Assembly: GCA_945859605.1 (NCBI GenBank)
Contig: OX243816.1
Location: forward strand, 37,856,676 to 37,920,675
Length of the DNA: 64,000 nt
Source: Lumbricus rubellus
Taxonomy: Eukaryota; Annelida; Clitellata; Crassiclitellata; Lumbricidae
Direction: 5' to 3'
In this document: piece by piece, positions 45,523 through 54,928 of the stretch
How positions within the stretch are numbered: the stretch's first letter is position 1
Layout of the letters: each line of letters begins with the position of its first letter
Notes under the pieces: generated by a model
Told to the model about the DNA's origin: nothing
Seen by the model: the letters and a program-made list of their open reading frames with translations, nothing else
Databases searched by the model: none
Program-made: the position numbers and the translations under genes

Positions 45523-47311
45523 AGAGGAGGAAGTGGAGAAGGAAGAACATGAGCTAGAGGAGGAGGAAAGGGAGGAGGAAGTGGAGGAGGAAGAGAAGAA
45601 GGAAGTGGAGGAGGAAGAGGAAGAGGAGGACAAAGAGGAAGAGCAGCATAATTTGGTAGGAAAGGTCGTCGGCAGGCGAGCAGCTCTCCTTTCGCTTCTG
45701 TCTTCGAAGGAAGAAAAGGAAAACAAAGAAGGAGCAGAGTGTGGGTAGAAATGTAGGAGGAAGAGATGAAAGAAAAATGCGAAAAAGAGGGAACATGAGA
45801 ATGAATGATTTAATTTAAAAAGATGTGACGGTATAGGAGAAGGATGGACGGTGGAAAGGGTTAATTGAGGTCATGAGGAAGTAAAAGTTGGAAGTTAGAA
45901 GATGAAAATAGAAATCTTGGAAAGAGGAGAAGAAAGAGAAGGAGGAGGAGGAGGAGGAGGATATGAGAATGAGATTGGGAGCAAATGAAGAGATGAAAAG
46001 AGGAGGAGGAAAAAAGCTGGAAAAAAGAGAGGATTGGTAGAAGGAGGAAGAGCAGGAGGAACAGCAAGAGAAAGGGAGAGACATAGAAAAAAGAAAGACA
46101 GAGAAAGAAATAAAGAATTGAAAAAGATTATGAAAATATCATAGCAGGAGGAAAGGAGGAAGGACAGGTGGAGGAAGAACCAAGAGGTGGAGAAAGACAA
46201 TGAGTAGTAGGGGGGAGGATGAGTGGCTGGCTGGAAGTGAATTCTAACGATGAGAGAAGATGAACTATATATCCGCCAGTTGCAGCTAGCAGCTGACTTA
46301 TATCATGAGTGTTTCATCTATGCAATCAGATAGGGGCCTCTATCGCTACTTGCCTCAGCCATAAAGATAACAGAAACATATTCTTCGTTCAGACTTTCAC
46401 CGCTTTGATATCAGATTATCTCAAACTAAATTCTTATTGCACACAAATTGATATATTTGTTTCCGTAAGCAACAGGCCATTTCATTGAGCAAAACAGCCT
46501 ATTATGTAGGTCCAAAAACCAGATTCATGTAATCTTGGTGCTTGATGTGGCCAAGTAGTGAGCCAATTTAGTCCATAAACAGCGTGATTTTACCATGTTT
46601 GCAAAGGAAGTAAGCCTATATCAAGAAATCACATGGCAACGATTAAAATCATTAAAGTGTAGACAATCATGCATTTAAATCTTAGACAAAGTTAAGCCTG
46701 TTAACTATCGCTCTAGCCTATAGTCTAACAGAGTACAACGAGACGAAACTCACCTTGTCAAAGACTCGTATGGTGAAGCCTCCCTCAAGTGGACACTGGA
46801 CCTTGGTCACTCCCAGTCGAGCATGGTCAACGGTCAGCCACTTGTCCAGTCGTAGGGACGCATCGTTGCACAGTTCCTGCCTCGATGTCCGGCTTAGATC
46901 CGCCGACGAGATTTGCACGATCTCGGCCGACCTGAAGACGAACCGCAGACACGTGAATCCGCGCTGCCTCCCATCAGCATCCTCCTCCGTTACCAGGTAA
47001 CGGTCGCCAAGGACAACGCGGTTGCAGCGACGCGTGACGGGCACCGGACCGTCACGAGGGTCTGTCGGGGTCACGCGCATGACGCCACCGTGGACGGCGA
47101 TTTGGACCGTGAACTTGGTGAACTGGTCTCGAACCTCGCCTCGCCAGTCCCTCTTCCACGACTGACCAGCCACATCCGTCTGGATCTCCGAGGGAAATTG
47201 GCAGCTCTGGCTGGACACGACCAGACACTGACCAAGTAAGATGGCCACTGAGCTGACCACAGCGAGAAACGACGAAGCGTCAAGGGAACCAGCGCTTCTC
47301 GACATTTTCAT
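41011..47311 (-). CDS. Large secreted/membrane ectodomain protein (DUF7042/7043-type family), two exons
   Basis: Exon 1 is 47311 down to 46754. It starts MKMSRSAG, continues with a hydrophobic signal peptide (SSFLAVVSSVAILLGQC) and ends at a donor CAAG|GTGAGT. Exon 2 is 42726 down to 41011 after acceptor TTGCACCTTCAG. Both are phase 0, giving 757 residues. Exon 1 has CQFPSEIQ and a beta-rich domain ending CPLEGGFTIRVFDK. Exon 2 has many cysteines (CPLKCGLC), N-glycosylation sequons, an Asn-rich run, a Ser/Thr-rich mucin-like stalk and a C-terminal hydrophobic segment (IVVAFAAVLFGIIQGLIYLC) ending almost at the stop, so a tail- or GPI-type anchor. The CxFP start and cysteine pattern recall the invertebrate DUF7042-7045 ectodomain proteins; that name is from memory. 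The 4 kb intron carries simple repeats. A second ATG at 47305 is an alternative start. Confidence 0.8.
45131..45161. repeat. (TA)n microsatellite
   Basis: About 15 TA repeats in the intron of the ectodomain gene. Confidence 0.9.
45430..46200. repeat. Purine-rich (GAA/GGA)n tract
   Basis: About 770 bases of almost pure purine on the plus strand, with GAAGAAGAA at 45461-45515 and GGAGGAGGA elsewhere. Long Glu-rich or Ser/Phe-rich frames on the two strands are compositional artefacts. Such tracts can form triplex DNA (general knowledge). Confidence 0.9.
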
Positions 47312-48074
47312 ATATAATGAAGTTGGGCTGAACTTATAATTGGTAAATATTGTCAAATGCTTTAGTGATATCGTTTGTGTGATGCGAACGTTTTGCAGAC
47401 GGATATCTGTAATGTAAAGAAAACAACCGATTTAAGTAAGAAATGAAGTGAGGTCTGCATGATTGTGTTCCCCACCAAATCAGACCATGAGAGACAGAGG
47501 GTAAATCAGGGTCACTCGATGATGAAAGATGATATACAATAAATCAATCAATCAATCAACCAATCAATAAAATAATCGATCAATTAATCAACCAACCAAA
47601 TTGATATCTTACCACTTTGGTAACAGTTTCCTCTACCTCAGCAGAATTATACAGCGGTATGAAAATTCGTCGAGACACTAATAACAATAATCTAAAATAA
47701 TGACTTCAAAAGCAACCGACACAACAACAAAAACAACAACAGAAAGGCTTCATCGTGAAAGATGAAATGATTCATTCACCAACTCTTGAGACCACAACCA
47801 TGCATGACAATTAATAATCTAAACAACCATGCACGACAATCTCGTCCACTTTCATTTTCTCTCTCTACATGAAAACCATTTGAATGACGATGATGATGAT
47901 AGGCCTGCGTCTGGTTTTAGTCCGTAAGAAGGTTGGAAGGGTGACGAGTGGTGGTGGGTCTTGTCATCGTCAGCAGACAGGCCTACACACCAAGGCCAAG
48001 TCTACCCCACCCCACGTTTTATAATTATCGAAGGCCTTATCAGCATACACACATACACGCAGACACACACACAA

Positions 48075-48105
<31 letters not shown>

Positions 48106-48263
48106 GACATTCGGACTGCTACTTCATGATTCTTATCAATTTTCTTCGCTCAGAAGAATTAACGACACTTGTGACACTCAAAGTGAAACTGAGAAATTTA
48201 CATTTAAGAACCTCTATAGATGAAAAATTCCCATATTCTTGATTTCCTGATTTGCATTTTTAA
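47312..48263. other. Intergenic with CAAT and CA microsatellites
   Basis: 47538-47605 is a run of CAAT/CAAC-type repeats and 48054-48103 is (CA)n. No gene seen. It separates the ectodomain gene from the Polinton. Confidence 0.5.
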
Positions 48264-48300
48264 GCCCTTGAGTAGAACAGGATGTAGCACTTTGACTCAT

Positions 48301-48413
48301 TCGACCAGTACAGCCTTGACCATCGGACAATTTGACCAGTACAGCCTTGACCATCGGACAATTCGACCAGTACAGCCTTGATTTTCGACCATTTGACCTG
48401 TACAGCCTTGAAA
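48301..48413. repeat. 31 bp tandem repeats at the left end of the Polinton
   Basis: Three and a half copies of TCGACCAGTACAGCCTTGAC plus CATCGGACAAT run directly up to the first start codon. Such iterons near an end could serve in replication or promoter function (inference). Confidence 0.8.
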
Positions 48414-48920
48414 ATGGAATATCCAGCTCGGTATAAAGACAAGATATTCCAATATAAAATGGTTTACCCGAATAAAACTAAAACTGAATTACAAAACATC
48501 GCCAGACAGCTCGGCTTGGTTGGATGTAATACAAGACTGCGGAGATCGGAGTTGATTGTTGTAATTGACGTCCACAACCGCCATTGCGTCCACGATGAAT
48601 GCCCATGCAAGTATCCACGGCCGGATCGACAACAAGGGCCAGGCACGATTACCGTCGTTCGCCATCAACAACGTCCACCCACGATTACCGTCGTTCGTCA
48701 TCAACAAGGGCCAGGCACGATTACCGTCGTTCGCCATCAACAACGTCCACCCACGATTACCGTCGTTCGTCATCAACAAGGGCCAGGCACGATTACCGTC
48801 GTTCCTCGTCGGCGCAATGGCAACTCACTCCCGCGTGATGTTAGTTTGATCGACAACGAGATCATCATCGTTAATTGTCGATGCAATGGCAACACATGTC
48901 TGTGTGAAGCGGGGGTGTGA
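48414..48920 (+). CDS. Polinton small protein 1: SAP-like domain plus cysteine motifs
   Basis: 168 residues from ATG 48414. The start MEYPARYKDKIFQYKM is nearly the same as that of the polymerase. Residues about 20-50 (KTELQNIARQLGLVGCNTRL..LIVVID) form a SAP/Rho-N-like helix-extended-helix, a nucleic-acid-binding module. A cysteine motif HDECPCKYPRPDRQQGP follows, then a tandem repeat of about 22 residues (TITVVRHQQ), and a C-terminus with IIIVNCRCNGNTCLCEAG. It is a paralogue of the ORF at 49023-49340. No function is known to me; a DNA-binding role next to the polymerase is inferred. Confidence 0.7.
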   Translation: MEYPARYKDKIFQYKMVYPNKTKTELQNIARQLGLVGCNTRLRRSELIVVIDVHNRHCVHDECPCKYPRPDRQQGPGTITVVRHQQRPPTITVVRHQQGPGTITVVRHQQRPPTITVVRHQQGPGTITVVPRRRNGNSLPRDVSLIDNEIIIVNCRCNGNTCLCEAGV

Positions 48921-48926
48921 GTGGCT

Positions 48927-49022
48927 CGGGATTACAATATCGCAAACGATTTTACACCGTTGGTTTATAATCGTTTTTGGATCAATCGAATATTATTATT
49001 TTTTTTCTCTGGCGTATGTAAA
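48927..49022 (+). promoter_or_regulatory. Duplicated upstream region, copy 1
   Basis: CGGGATTACAATATCGCAAA.. through TTTATAATCGTTTTTGGATC and ATTATTATTTTTTTTCTC to GGCGTAT, just before the start at 49023. An almost identical block precedes the polymerase (49360-49453). Conservation of non-coding sequence between diverged gene copies suggests a promoter (inference). Confidence 0.55.
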
Positions 49023-49340
49023 ATGGACTACTCGAAGAAAACTGTTACTGAATTACGAAAAATCGCCGAGCAGAACGGCAAGGATGGATATTTTACAAGA
49101 CGGTGGAAAGCGAAGTTGATTGCTAAAATTGACGCCCACACCCGCGAATGCCATGATGATGACTGTCCATGCAAGAATCCACGGCCGGATCGTCAACAAG
49201 GACCATGCACGATTATCGTCGTTCGTCGTCGGCGCAATGGCAACTTACCCCCGTGTGGTGTTAGTTTGATCTCGAACTCGATCATCGTCGTTAATTGTCA
49301 ATGCAATGGCAGCACATGCTCGAGTGATGCAGGAGCGTGA
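49023..49340 (+). CDS. Polinton small protein 2: SAP-like domain plus cysteine motifs
   Basis: 105 residues from ATG 49023 (MDYSKKTVTELRKIAEQ). One SAP/Rho-N-like unit, then CHDDDCPCKNPRPDRQQGP and a C-terminus with IIVVNCQCNGSTC, collinear with protein 1 but without the TITVV repeat expansion. Its start corresponds to the internal MDYS or MVYP methionine of the polymerase and of protein 1, so about 17 N-terminal codons are missing relative to them. Probably a gene duplicate. Confidence 0.7.
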   Translation: MDYSKKTVTELRKIAEQNGKDGYFTRRWKAKLIAKIDAHTRECHDDDCPCKNPRPDRQQGPCTIIVVRRRRNGNLPPCGVSLISNSIIVVNCQCNGSTCSSDAGA

Positions 49341-49359
49341 GTGGACTACGAGGTAGATA

Positions 49360-49453
49360 CGGGATTACAATATCGCAAACGATTTTACACCATTGGTTTA
49401 TAATCGTTTTTGGATCAATCGAATATTATTATTTTTTTTCTCCGGCGTATAGA
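49360..49453 (+). promoter_or_regulatory. Duplicated upstream region, copy 2 (polymerase)
   Basis: Same block as 48927-49022 with only a few differences, followed by AGAAAATAACTGAAA and the polymerase ATG at 49466. Likely promoter of the early/replication gene (inference). Confidence 0.55.
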
Positions 49454-49465
49454 AAATAACTGAAA

Positions 49466-52400
49466 ATGGAATATACAGCTCAGCCTAAAGACAGGAGATC
49501 CCAATATAAAATGGACTACTCATCGTATAATCTGAAAGAATTACGACAAATTACAAAACAGAGAGGACAAAGAGGATACTCGAGTTTGCGAAAAGCGGAA
49601 CTCATAGCGTTCATATTGCAGGGAGATCGACTGGGCGCTCGGGCCCAGGTCACCAAAGCATCAGCGCATACTCCCGCCACTGTGCGAGAATTGCGAGAAA
49701 TTGCAAAAAAGAGAGGCGTGCGAGGATACTCGAGATTAGCAAAAGCGGAACTTACGGCATTCTTGACTACTACTTGGAAATTCTTGCATCCAGGAAAAAA
49801 TAAAACAGTTTTCTCGGATTGGCTGACTAGTGAGATTAGTAAGTTACCCCCGCAAATAAAACCACCCGTTCATAGGTTCAAACTTCGAGAGACTGCGACG
49901 GCTATCAAAGGGTTTACAAAAAGATACACGATCGATGGCGACAACGGGATCGATGTTGCAACTTTTCTCAAGGCTGTAAGACCGCAGGTAGTTAGGCTGC
50001 TAGGGAAAAATCGCGGGGTAAAAGTTCAATTCGATCTCATGTGCGAAATGGAGAAAGTAGATATGAAAACCGGCGAAGTAGTAACGGCTGAGCCTAATTT
50101 CAAATCAAAGAGTGATATTATTTTAGAAGCAACTGATGTGAAAGAAATATATACCAACGCAGCGGATAAAATTAAGGAGAGCATGGCAAGTTTTCAGATG
50201 CGGGGGAGTAATTGGAGATTCAAAACCGTTTTGAAGTTGGATATCGATACGGTGGTATATAAACCGCTGAAAGGTAGTTCTTACATTCCACTTCCAGATT
50301 ATTTAGCGAATAAAAAGGCTATTATTAATATGAAGAACGAAGACGATGAATGCTTCAAGTGGTGTGTAACGAGAGCTGTAAACCCAGTTGACAAAAATAC
50401 AGAAAGAATTACGAAAGAATTAATTAGACAGTCTGAGGAACTCAATTGGTCCGGTATCGAATTCCCAGTAGCAGCGGATGCTAATGTGCTGAGTAAGTTT
50501 GAGCGAAATAATAATATTAGCGTTAATGTTTTTGGTTACGAGAAAGAAGTGAATGTATTCCCACTATATATATCAAAACATGAGAATGATAGGTGCGTAG
50601 ATCTATTACTCATTTCTGACGGAGAAAAGAAGCATTATTGTTGGATCAGGAATTTCAATAGGCTGATGGCTGTGAAAACAGAAAAAACTAGTACATCAAT
50701 GTACTATTGCAAAAGATGCTTGATAGGATTCAGTAGAAAAGAATCGCTTCACAAACATACTGAGTACTGTTCGCAGCAGGACGCCCAGCGAATAGAACTT
50801 CCGGAACCTGGGACTATGCTAAGTTTTACACATCACTATAGAAAGATGCGTGTACCGTTTGTGTACTTTGCCGATTTTGAATCGTTCATCAAACCTATCG
50901 GTACATGTCAGCCCGTTCCTAGCACGTCTTACACCAACAAGTATCAAAAACATACGCCCAGCTCGTTTTGTTATCACATGAAATGCTTCGACGATGATGT
51001 TTATTCCCAAGAGCCGGTGCGTTTTACAGCTGAAAACGATGATGATGATGTTGCTCAGTTATTCATAGACTCTATCGAAGAAAATGTAAAACGAATATAC
51101 AACGAGTTCAAATTCCCCAAGAGGATGATATTCGGCAAAACTGAACAGAAAAGTTTTGATGAGGCCGTCAACTGCCATATCTGCGGGGGAGAGTTGCGTG
51201 AGGATCGAGTACGAGATCACTGTCATTTGACTGGAAAATTTAGAGGTGCCGCTCACAACCTTTGTAATCTGAAATACAAAGTCCCCAAGTTCTTCCCTGT
51301 CATATTTCACAATTTGAGCGGTTATGACAGTCATTTATTTATCAAGAAATTACGGGGTGAACACGGCGAGAAAATCAAATGCATTCCCTGTAACGAAGAA
51401 AAGTATATCTCATTCAGCAGAGAGGTCGTCGTCGATAAATTTGTAGACGCAGATGGAAAAGAGAGAGAAGTCAAACGCGAATTACGTTTTATCGATAGTA
51501 TGAGATTCATGCAGACGAGTCTCGACGCGTTATCGAAAAATCTTCAGAAAGATCGGTGCAGGAATTTAGGGAAATTTTTTGAGGGTGAGAAGTTGGATCT
51601 TTTACTCAGAAAAGGCGTTTACCCATATGATTACGTCGACGGGGTTGAAAGATTAAACGAAACCGAATTGCCGCCGAAACATGCCTTCTATTCAAAACTA
51701 AACGATTCGGGTATTAGCGAAAAAGATTACGCGCACGCGAAAACGGTATGGGACAAATTTGAATGCAAAACATTACGCCAATATCACGACTTGTACAATT
51801 TATCGGATGTTCTATTATTAGCGGATGTATTCGAAAACTTTAGAGACGTCTGTATGAAGCACTACAACCTAGATCCTGCGTGGTACTACACTAGCCCAGG
51901 ACTTGCTTGGGACGCGGCGTTGAAGACGACTGGTGTGGAGTTGGAGTTGTTGAGTGACTACGATATGTTACTGATGATCAAGCAGGGAATACGAGGAGGT
52001 GTCAGCACGATTTCACATCGATACGCGAAAGCGAACAACGAGTACATGGGAGAAGCTTTCAATCCCACCCAACATTCAGTATTCATTCCATACTTGGACG
52101 CGAACAACTTGTACGGATGGGCGATGAGCGAACCGTTACCAACTCATGGGTTTGAATGGATGAACGAAGACGAATTGAATGATTGGAGAAACATTACCGA
52201 ACGAGATGGAGTGGGATGTGTGTTGGAAGTCGACTTAGAATATCCGAAGGAATTGCACGACCTGCATAACGATTATCCACTAGCTCCAGAGAGTGTAAAA
52301 CCTGCGGGATCAGATGTAGCGAAACTCATTCCAAACTTGAATGACAAAGTAAAGTACGTAGTTCATTACGAAAATTTAAAATTGTACGAAAGTCTCGGAT

Positions 52401-53320
52401 TGAAAATCGTAAAAATACATCGAGGAATAAAATTCGCGGAAAGTGCCTGGCTGAAAAAGTATATCGATCTGAATACCAACCTGAGAACGAAAGCTACTAA
52501 CGATTTTGAGAAAGACTTTTTCAAGCTGATGAACAATAGCGTTTTCGGAAAAACAATGGAAGCTATCGAGAATCGAGTTGACATACGATTGGTGAGTGAT
52601 GAGAAGGAAGCTATCAAGCTAGCCGCGAAAACTAATTACGACAGACGAACTATTTTCGATGAAAACCTCATCGCCGTTCACATGAAAAAGACCAAGTTGT
52701 TTTACAACAAGCCGATATATCTAGGGATGTGCATATTAGACGTCAGTAAGACGCTCATGTATGATTTTCATTATAATTACATCAAGACCAAGTACGGAGA
52801 TAGGGCCAAGCTATTATTCACCGATACCGATTCTTTGGCGTATGAAATTAAAACGGAAGATTTCTACAAAGATATTTCCCCCGACGTCCAAAGTATGTTT
52901 GATACTTCAGACTATCCGAGCGATCATCCGTCAGGTATAGAATCTGGCGTTAATAAAAAAGTGGTTGGTATGTTCAAAGACGAGGCCGCGGGAAAACAGA
53001 TTGAAGAATTTGTCGGACTGCGATCCAAGTTGTACTCTTACAAGATGGCGGGTGAAGACTACAAGAAATGTAAAGGTGTGAAAAAGAACGTCGTCAAGAA
53101 ATCAATCACTCACGCAGATTACAAAGACTGCGTGTTTACGAAAAGACAACAGTCGAGAGCGATGAACGTCATTCGATCCTATCGTCATGAAATTTACACC
53201 GAAGAAGTAAATAAAATAGCTCTGTCTGCTGACGACGACAAAAGAGTAATAATGGACGACGGAATCCATACCCTAGCCTATGGGCACTACACGCTGAAAA
53301 CTAAACAAAATAAAGAATAA
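49466..53320 (+). CDS. Protein-primed family B DNA polymerase (pPolB)
   Basis: 1284 residues, intact. The N-terminus has two SAP/Rho-N-like repeats (NLKELRQITKQRGQRGYS and TVRELREIAKKRGVRGYS). The exonuclease domain has FADFESF near residue 468, NLSGYDSHLF near 615 and YNLSDVLLLADVF near 777. Between Exo I and Exo II lies a zinc/endonuclease-VII-like insert CHICGG..VRDHCHLTGKF..NLCNL (about 569-600). Polymerase motif A is DANNLYGWAMSEPLP (about 877), motif B KLMNNSVFGKTMEA (about 1021) and motif C FTDTDSLAYE (about 1118). All catalytic acids are present. It is the replicative enzyme of Polintons and probably initiates on a terminal protein (family knowledge). Start chosen at the ATG matching that of small protein 1. 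Confidence 0.97.
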   Translation: MEYTAQPKDRRSQYKMDYSSYNLKELRQITKQRGQRGYSSLRKAELIAFILQGDRLGARAQVTKASAHTPATVRELREIAKKRGVRGYSRLAKAELTAFLTTTWKFLHPGKNKTVFSDWLTSEISKLPPQIKPPVHRFKLRETATAIKGFTKRYTIDGDNGIDVATFLKAVRPQVVRLLGKNRGVKVQFDLMCEMEKVDMKTGEVVTAEPNFKSKSDIILEATDVKEIYTNAADKIKESMASFQMRGSNWRFKTVLKLDIDTVVYKPLKGSSYIPLPDYLANKKAIINMKNEDDECFKWCVTRAVNPVDKNTERITKELIRQSEELNWSGIEFPVAADANVLSKFERNNNISVNVFGYEKEVNVFPLYISKHENDRCVDLLLISDGEKKHYCWIRNFNRLMAVKTEKTSTSMYYCKRCLIGFSRKESLHKHTEYCSQQDAQRIELPEPGTMLSFTHHYRKMRVPFVYFADFESFIKPIGTCQPVPSTSYTNKYQKHTPSSFCYHMKCFDDDVYSQEPVRFTAENDDDDVAQLFIDSIEENVKRIYNEFKFPKRMIFGKTEQKSFDEAVNCHICGGELREDRVRDHCHLTGKFRGAAHNLCNLKYKVPKFFPVIFHNLSGYDSHLFIKKLRGEHGEKIKCIPCNEEKYISFSREVVVDKFVDADGKEREVKRELRFIDSMRFMQTSLDALSKNLQKDRCRNLGKFFEGEKLDLLLRKGVYPYDYVDGVERLNETELPPKHAFYSKLNDSGISEKDYAHAKTVWDKFECKTLRQYHDLYNLSDVLLLADVFENFRDVCMKHYNLDPAWYYTSPGLAWDAALKTTGVELELLSDYDMLLMIKQGIRGGVSTISHRYAKANNEYMGEAFNPTQHSVFIPYLDANNLYGWAMSEPLPTHGFEWMNEDELNDWRNITERDGVGCVLEVDLEYPKELHDLHNDYPLAPESVKPAGSDVAKLIPNLNDKVKYVVHYENLKLYESLGLKIVKIHRGIKFAESAWLKKYIDLNTNLRTKATNDFEKDFFKLMNNSVFGKTMEAIENRVDIRLVSDEKEAIKLAAKTNYDRRTIFDENLIAVHMKKTKLFYNKPIYLGMCILDVSKTLMYDFHYNYIKTKYGDRAKLLFTDTDSLAYEIKTEDFYKDISPDVQSMFDTSDYPSDHPSGIESGVNKKVVGMFKDEAAGKQIEEFVGLRSKLYSYKMAGEDYKKCKGVKKNVVKKSITHADYKDCVFTKRQQSRAMNVIRSYRHEIYTEEVNKIALSADDDKRVIMDDGIHTLAYGHYTLKTKQNKE

Positions 53321-53336
53321 TTTACACTAATATAAA

Positions 53337-53666
53337 ATGGATGCGGTAAAAAAAGTGTGTACCAAATGCAAAAAAGAAAAAAGCTTGGACGAATTTTACA
53401 AAGATAAGTTACAGAAGAGCGGGTATTACCCCAGCTGTAAAATTTGTAAAAATGCCAAAGTAAAGGAGCTTGCGCACAAATACGCAAGACAGGAAAATAG
53501 GGAGACAAAAGACACAAAAGTTTGCAGTCGGTGTAAGGAAAGCCAGAACATATCGGGATACGACAACAATCGATTTCAAAAAGATGGAAAGGCGAATGAA
53601 TGCAAAAAATGCAGACATAATTATTATCTCGCCTGTGTAGAAGCCCGAAAGCTCATTAGTTTGTGA
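53337..53666 (+). CDS. Small double zinc-ribbon protein
   Basis: 109 residues, 16 bases after the polymerase. Two similar halves each hold a pair of CxxC knuckles: VCTKCKKEKSLDEFYKD with CKICKNAK, and VCSRCKESQNISGYD with CKKCRHNYY. Proteins with this pattern occur in phages and large DNA viruses, often beside HNH nucleases, but no nuclease residues are visible here. Probably a nucleic-acid-binding or transcription accessory protein (inference). Confidence 0.75.
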   Translation: MDAVKKVCTKCKKEKSLDEFYKDKLQKSGYYPSCKICKNAKVKELAHKYARQENRETKDTKVCSRCKESQNISGYDNNRFQKDGKANECKKCRHNYYLACVEARKLISL

Positions 53667-53688
53667 AACATCTAGATGAAATATTAAA

Positions 53689-54123
53689 ATGAGCTATACA
53701 ACTGTGAAAAATATAAATGTCGAAGGTGTAGTCCTCCCGAATCACCCGTTGACGAATTTTGAACTACTAGATGCCGCGAAAAAGCTCAATATCCCTAATT
53801 TCCGGGGAGTATTTCTCAGAGACGAGCTGCCGAAGAAACCTAGACAGTCTGAATGTGGGATATTGAATCTAGACGATTCTAATGGAACCGGCTCGCACTG
53901 GGTCGCTTTTTTGAAGAACGGTATGGACAAAATATATTTCGACAGCTATGGCCTGCCCCCTCCTACAGAACTGGTAAAGTATTTGCAGAGTCCCGTGTAC
54001 TACAATAGCGAACGCGTACAGCCCGACAACGAAGTGTTTTGCGGCCATTTGTGCTTGCACGTCCTGAAAAAAACATGCAAAGATGGAGTGAGTTTTCAAG
54101 AAGTTATAAACAGCCTGCATTGA
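53689..54123 (+). CDS. Adenain-type cysteine protease
   Basis: 144 residues. His70 in GTGSHWVAF, Asp85 in IYFDSYG and Cys118 in FCGHLCLHVL give the His-Asp-Cys order of the adenovirus protease/Ulp1 clan, with Gln111 a candidate for the oxyanion position. The family matures virion proteins by cutting at (M/I/L)xGx-G or (M/I/L)xGG-x. Matching sites occur in the core proteins at 57247-57711 and 59935-60531. It lies directly before the spike genes. Confidence 0.95.
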   Translation: MSYTTVKNINVEGVVLPNHPLTNFELLDAAKKLNIPNFRGVFLRDELPKKPRQSECGILNLDDSNGTGSHWVAFLKNGMDKIYFDSYGLPPPTELVKYLQSPVYYNSERVQPDNEVFCGHLCLHVLKKTCKDGVSFQEVINSLH

Positions 54124-54154
54124 AAATTATTATAATTATTTCGTCTTGTAAAAA

Positions 54155-54904
54155 ATGCCTGTTGATAAATTTGGACATACAGATTCAGGATCTACGCAAA
54201 GAGTAATTGCTGGGGGAGTTACTGAAAGTCAAGTAAATAGTACTTTTCTAAGGCTAGATGGGGCAAACTCAGCGACCGGAGATCTAAATATGAGTGGTCA
54301 TACTATTAGAGGTCTGCCTACAACGAATACAGCGAATACAGCGAATACTCTGGAAGCGGGGATAGATGAGGCTGTAAGTCGGGGGCAAGTAATAGATTTA
54401 CTGCGGAATCACGACGACGTCCCGACCGACAATAATCATTTGACGAATAAGAAATACGTCGATGAACAACTTACTTCGAAAGTGGCGGCAGTAGTAGGGC
54501 CCGCGGTTAGCGCTTACAGTTCAACTCAGCAGGCTATTCCCGCTATGACTTACACTGCAGTTACTTTTGACGTAATCAGATGCGGTACCGCAAAACACGG
54601 TATTGAACAGGGTAACGGAACGACTTCTTTCTTCCCCAGTAAAGCTGGGTACTATATCGTTTCGGTGTACATAGAATTTTACTTCAATCATAATATCGCG
54701 TATGGCACCGTCCACCTGTATAAAAATGGAGCGTCGTACATGCAAATTGCGTGCGGAGGGAGCGCGAGAGGTTTGAGCAGCCATTCAATCGGTAGTAACA
54801 TAGTTTTTCTAGGCGAATTCGATTACCTCAACATACGCGTTTTTTCATCCGTCGGCACGAACATTTTGTGTAGGGACTTTTCAGCGGCATTCTTACGGCC
54901 CTAA
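54155..54904 (+). CDS. Spike/fibre-like protein 1 with C1q/TNF-like head
   Basis: 249 residues. The N-terminal 95 or so residues (MPVDKFGHTDSGSTQR, FLRLDGANSATGDLNMSGHT, LTNKKYVDEQL) resemble phage tail-fibre and spike bases, with the LDG.N..TGDLNM motif. The C-terminal head (YTAVTFDVIRCG..AGYYIVSVYIEFYF..VHLYKNGA) has the strand pattern of C1q/TNF trimers. A trimeric vertex spike for host attachment is inferred. Paralogue of the next gene. Confidence 0.8.
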   Translation: MPVDKFGHTDSGSTQRVIAGGVTESQVNSTFLRLDGANSATGDLNMSGHTIRGLPTTNTANTANTLEAGIDEAVSRGQVIDLLRNHDDVPTDNNHLTNKKYVDEQLTSKVAAVVGPAVSAYSSTQQAIPAMTYTAVTFDVIRCGTAKHGIEQGNGTTSFFPSKAGYYIVSVYIEFYFNHNIAYGTVHLYKNGASYMQIACGGSARGLSSHSIGSNIVFLGEFDYLNIRVFSSVGTNILCRDFSAAFLRP

Positions 54905-54928
54905 TTAATAAAAATTGTTATTTTCAAA

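Noticed and set aside
45293..46200. Glu-rich and Ser/Phe-rich frames on the two strands
   Set aside because: They follow from the purine-rich tract. No domain, start context or splice support.
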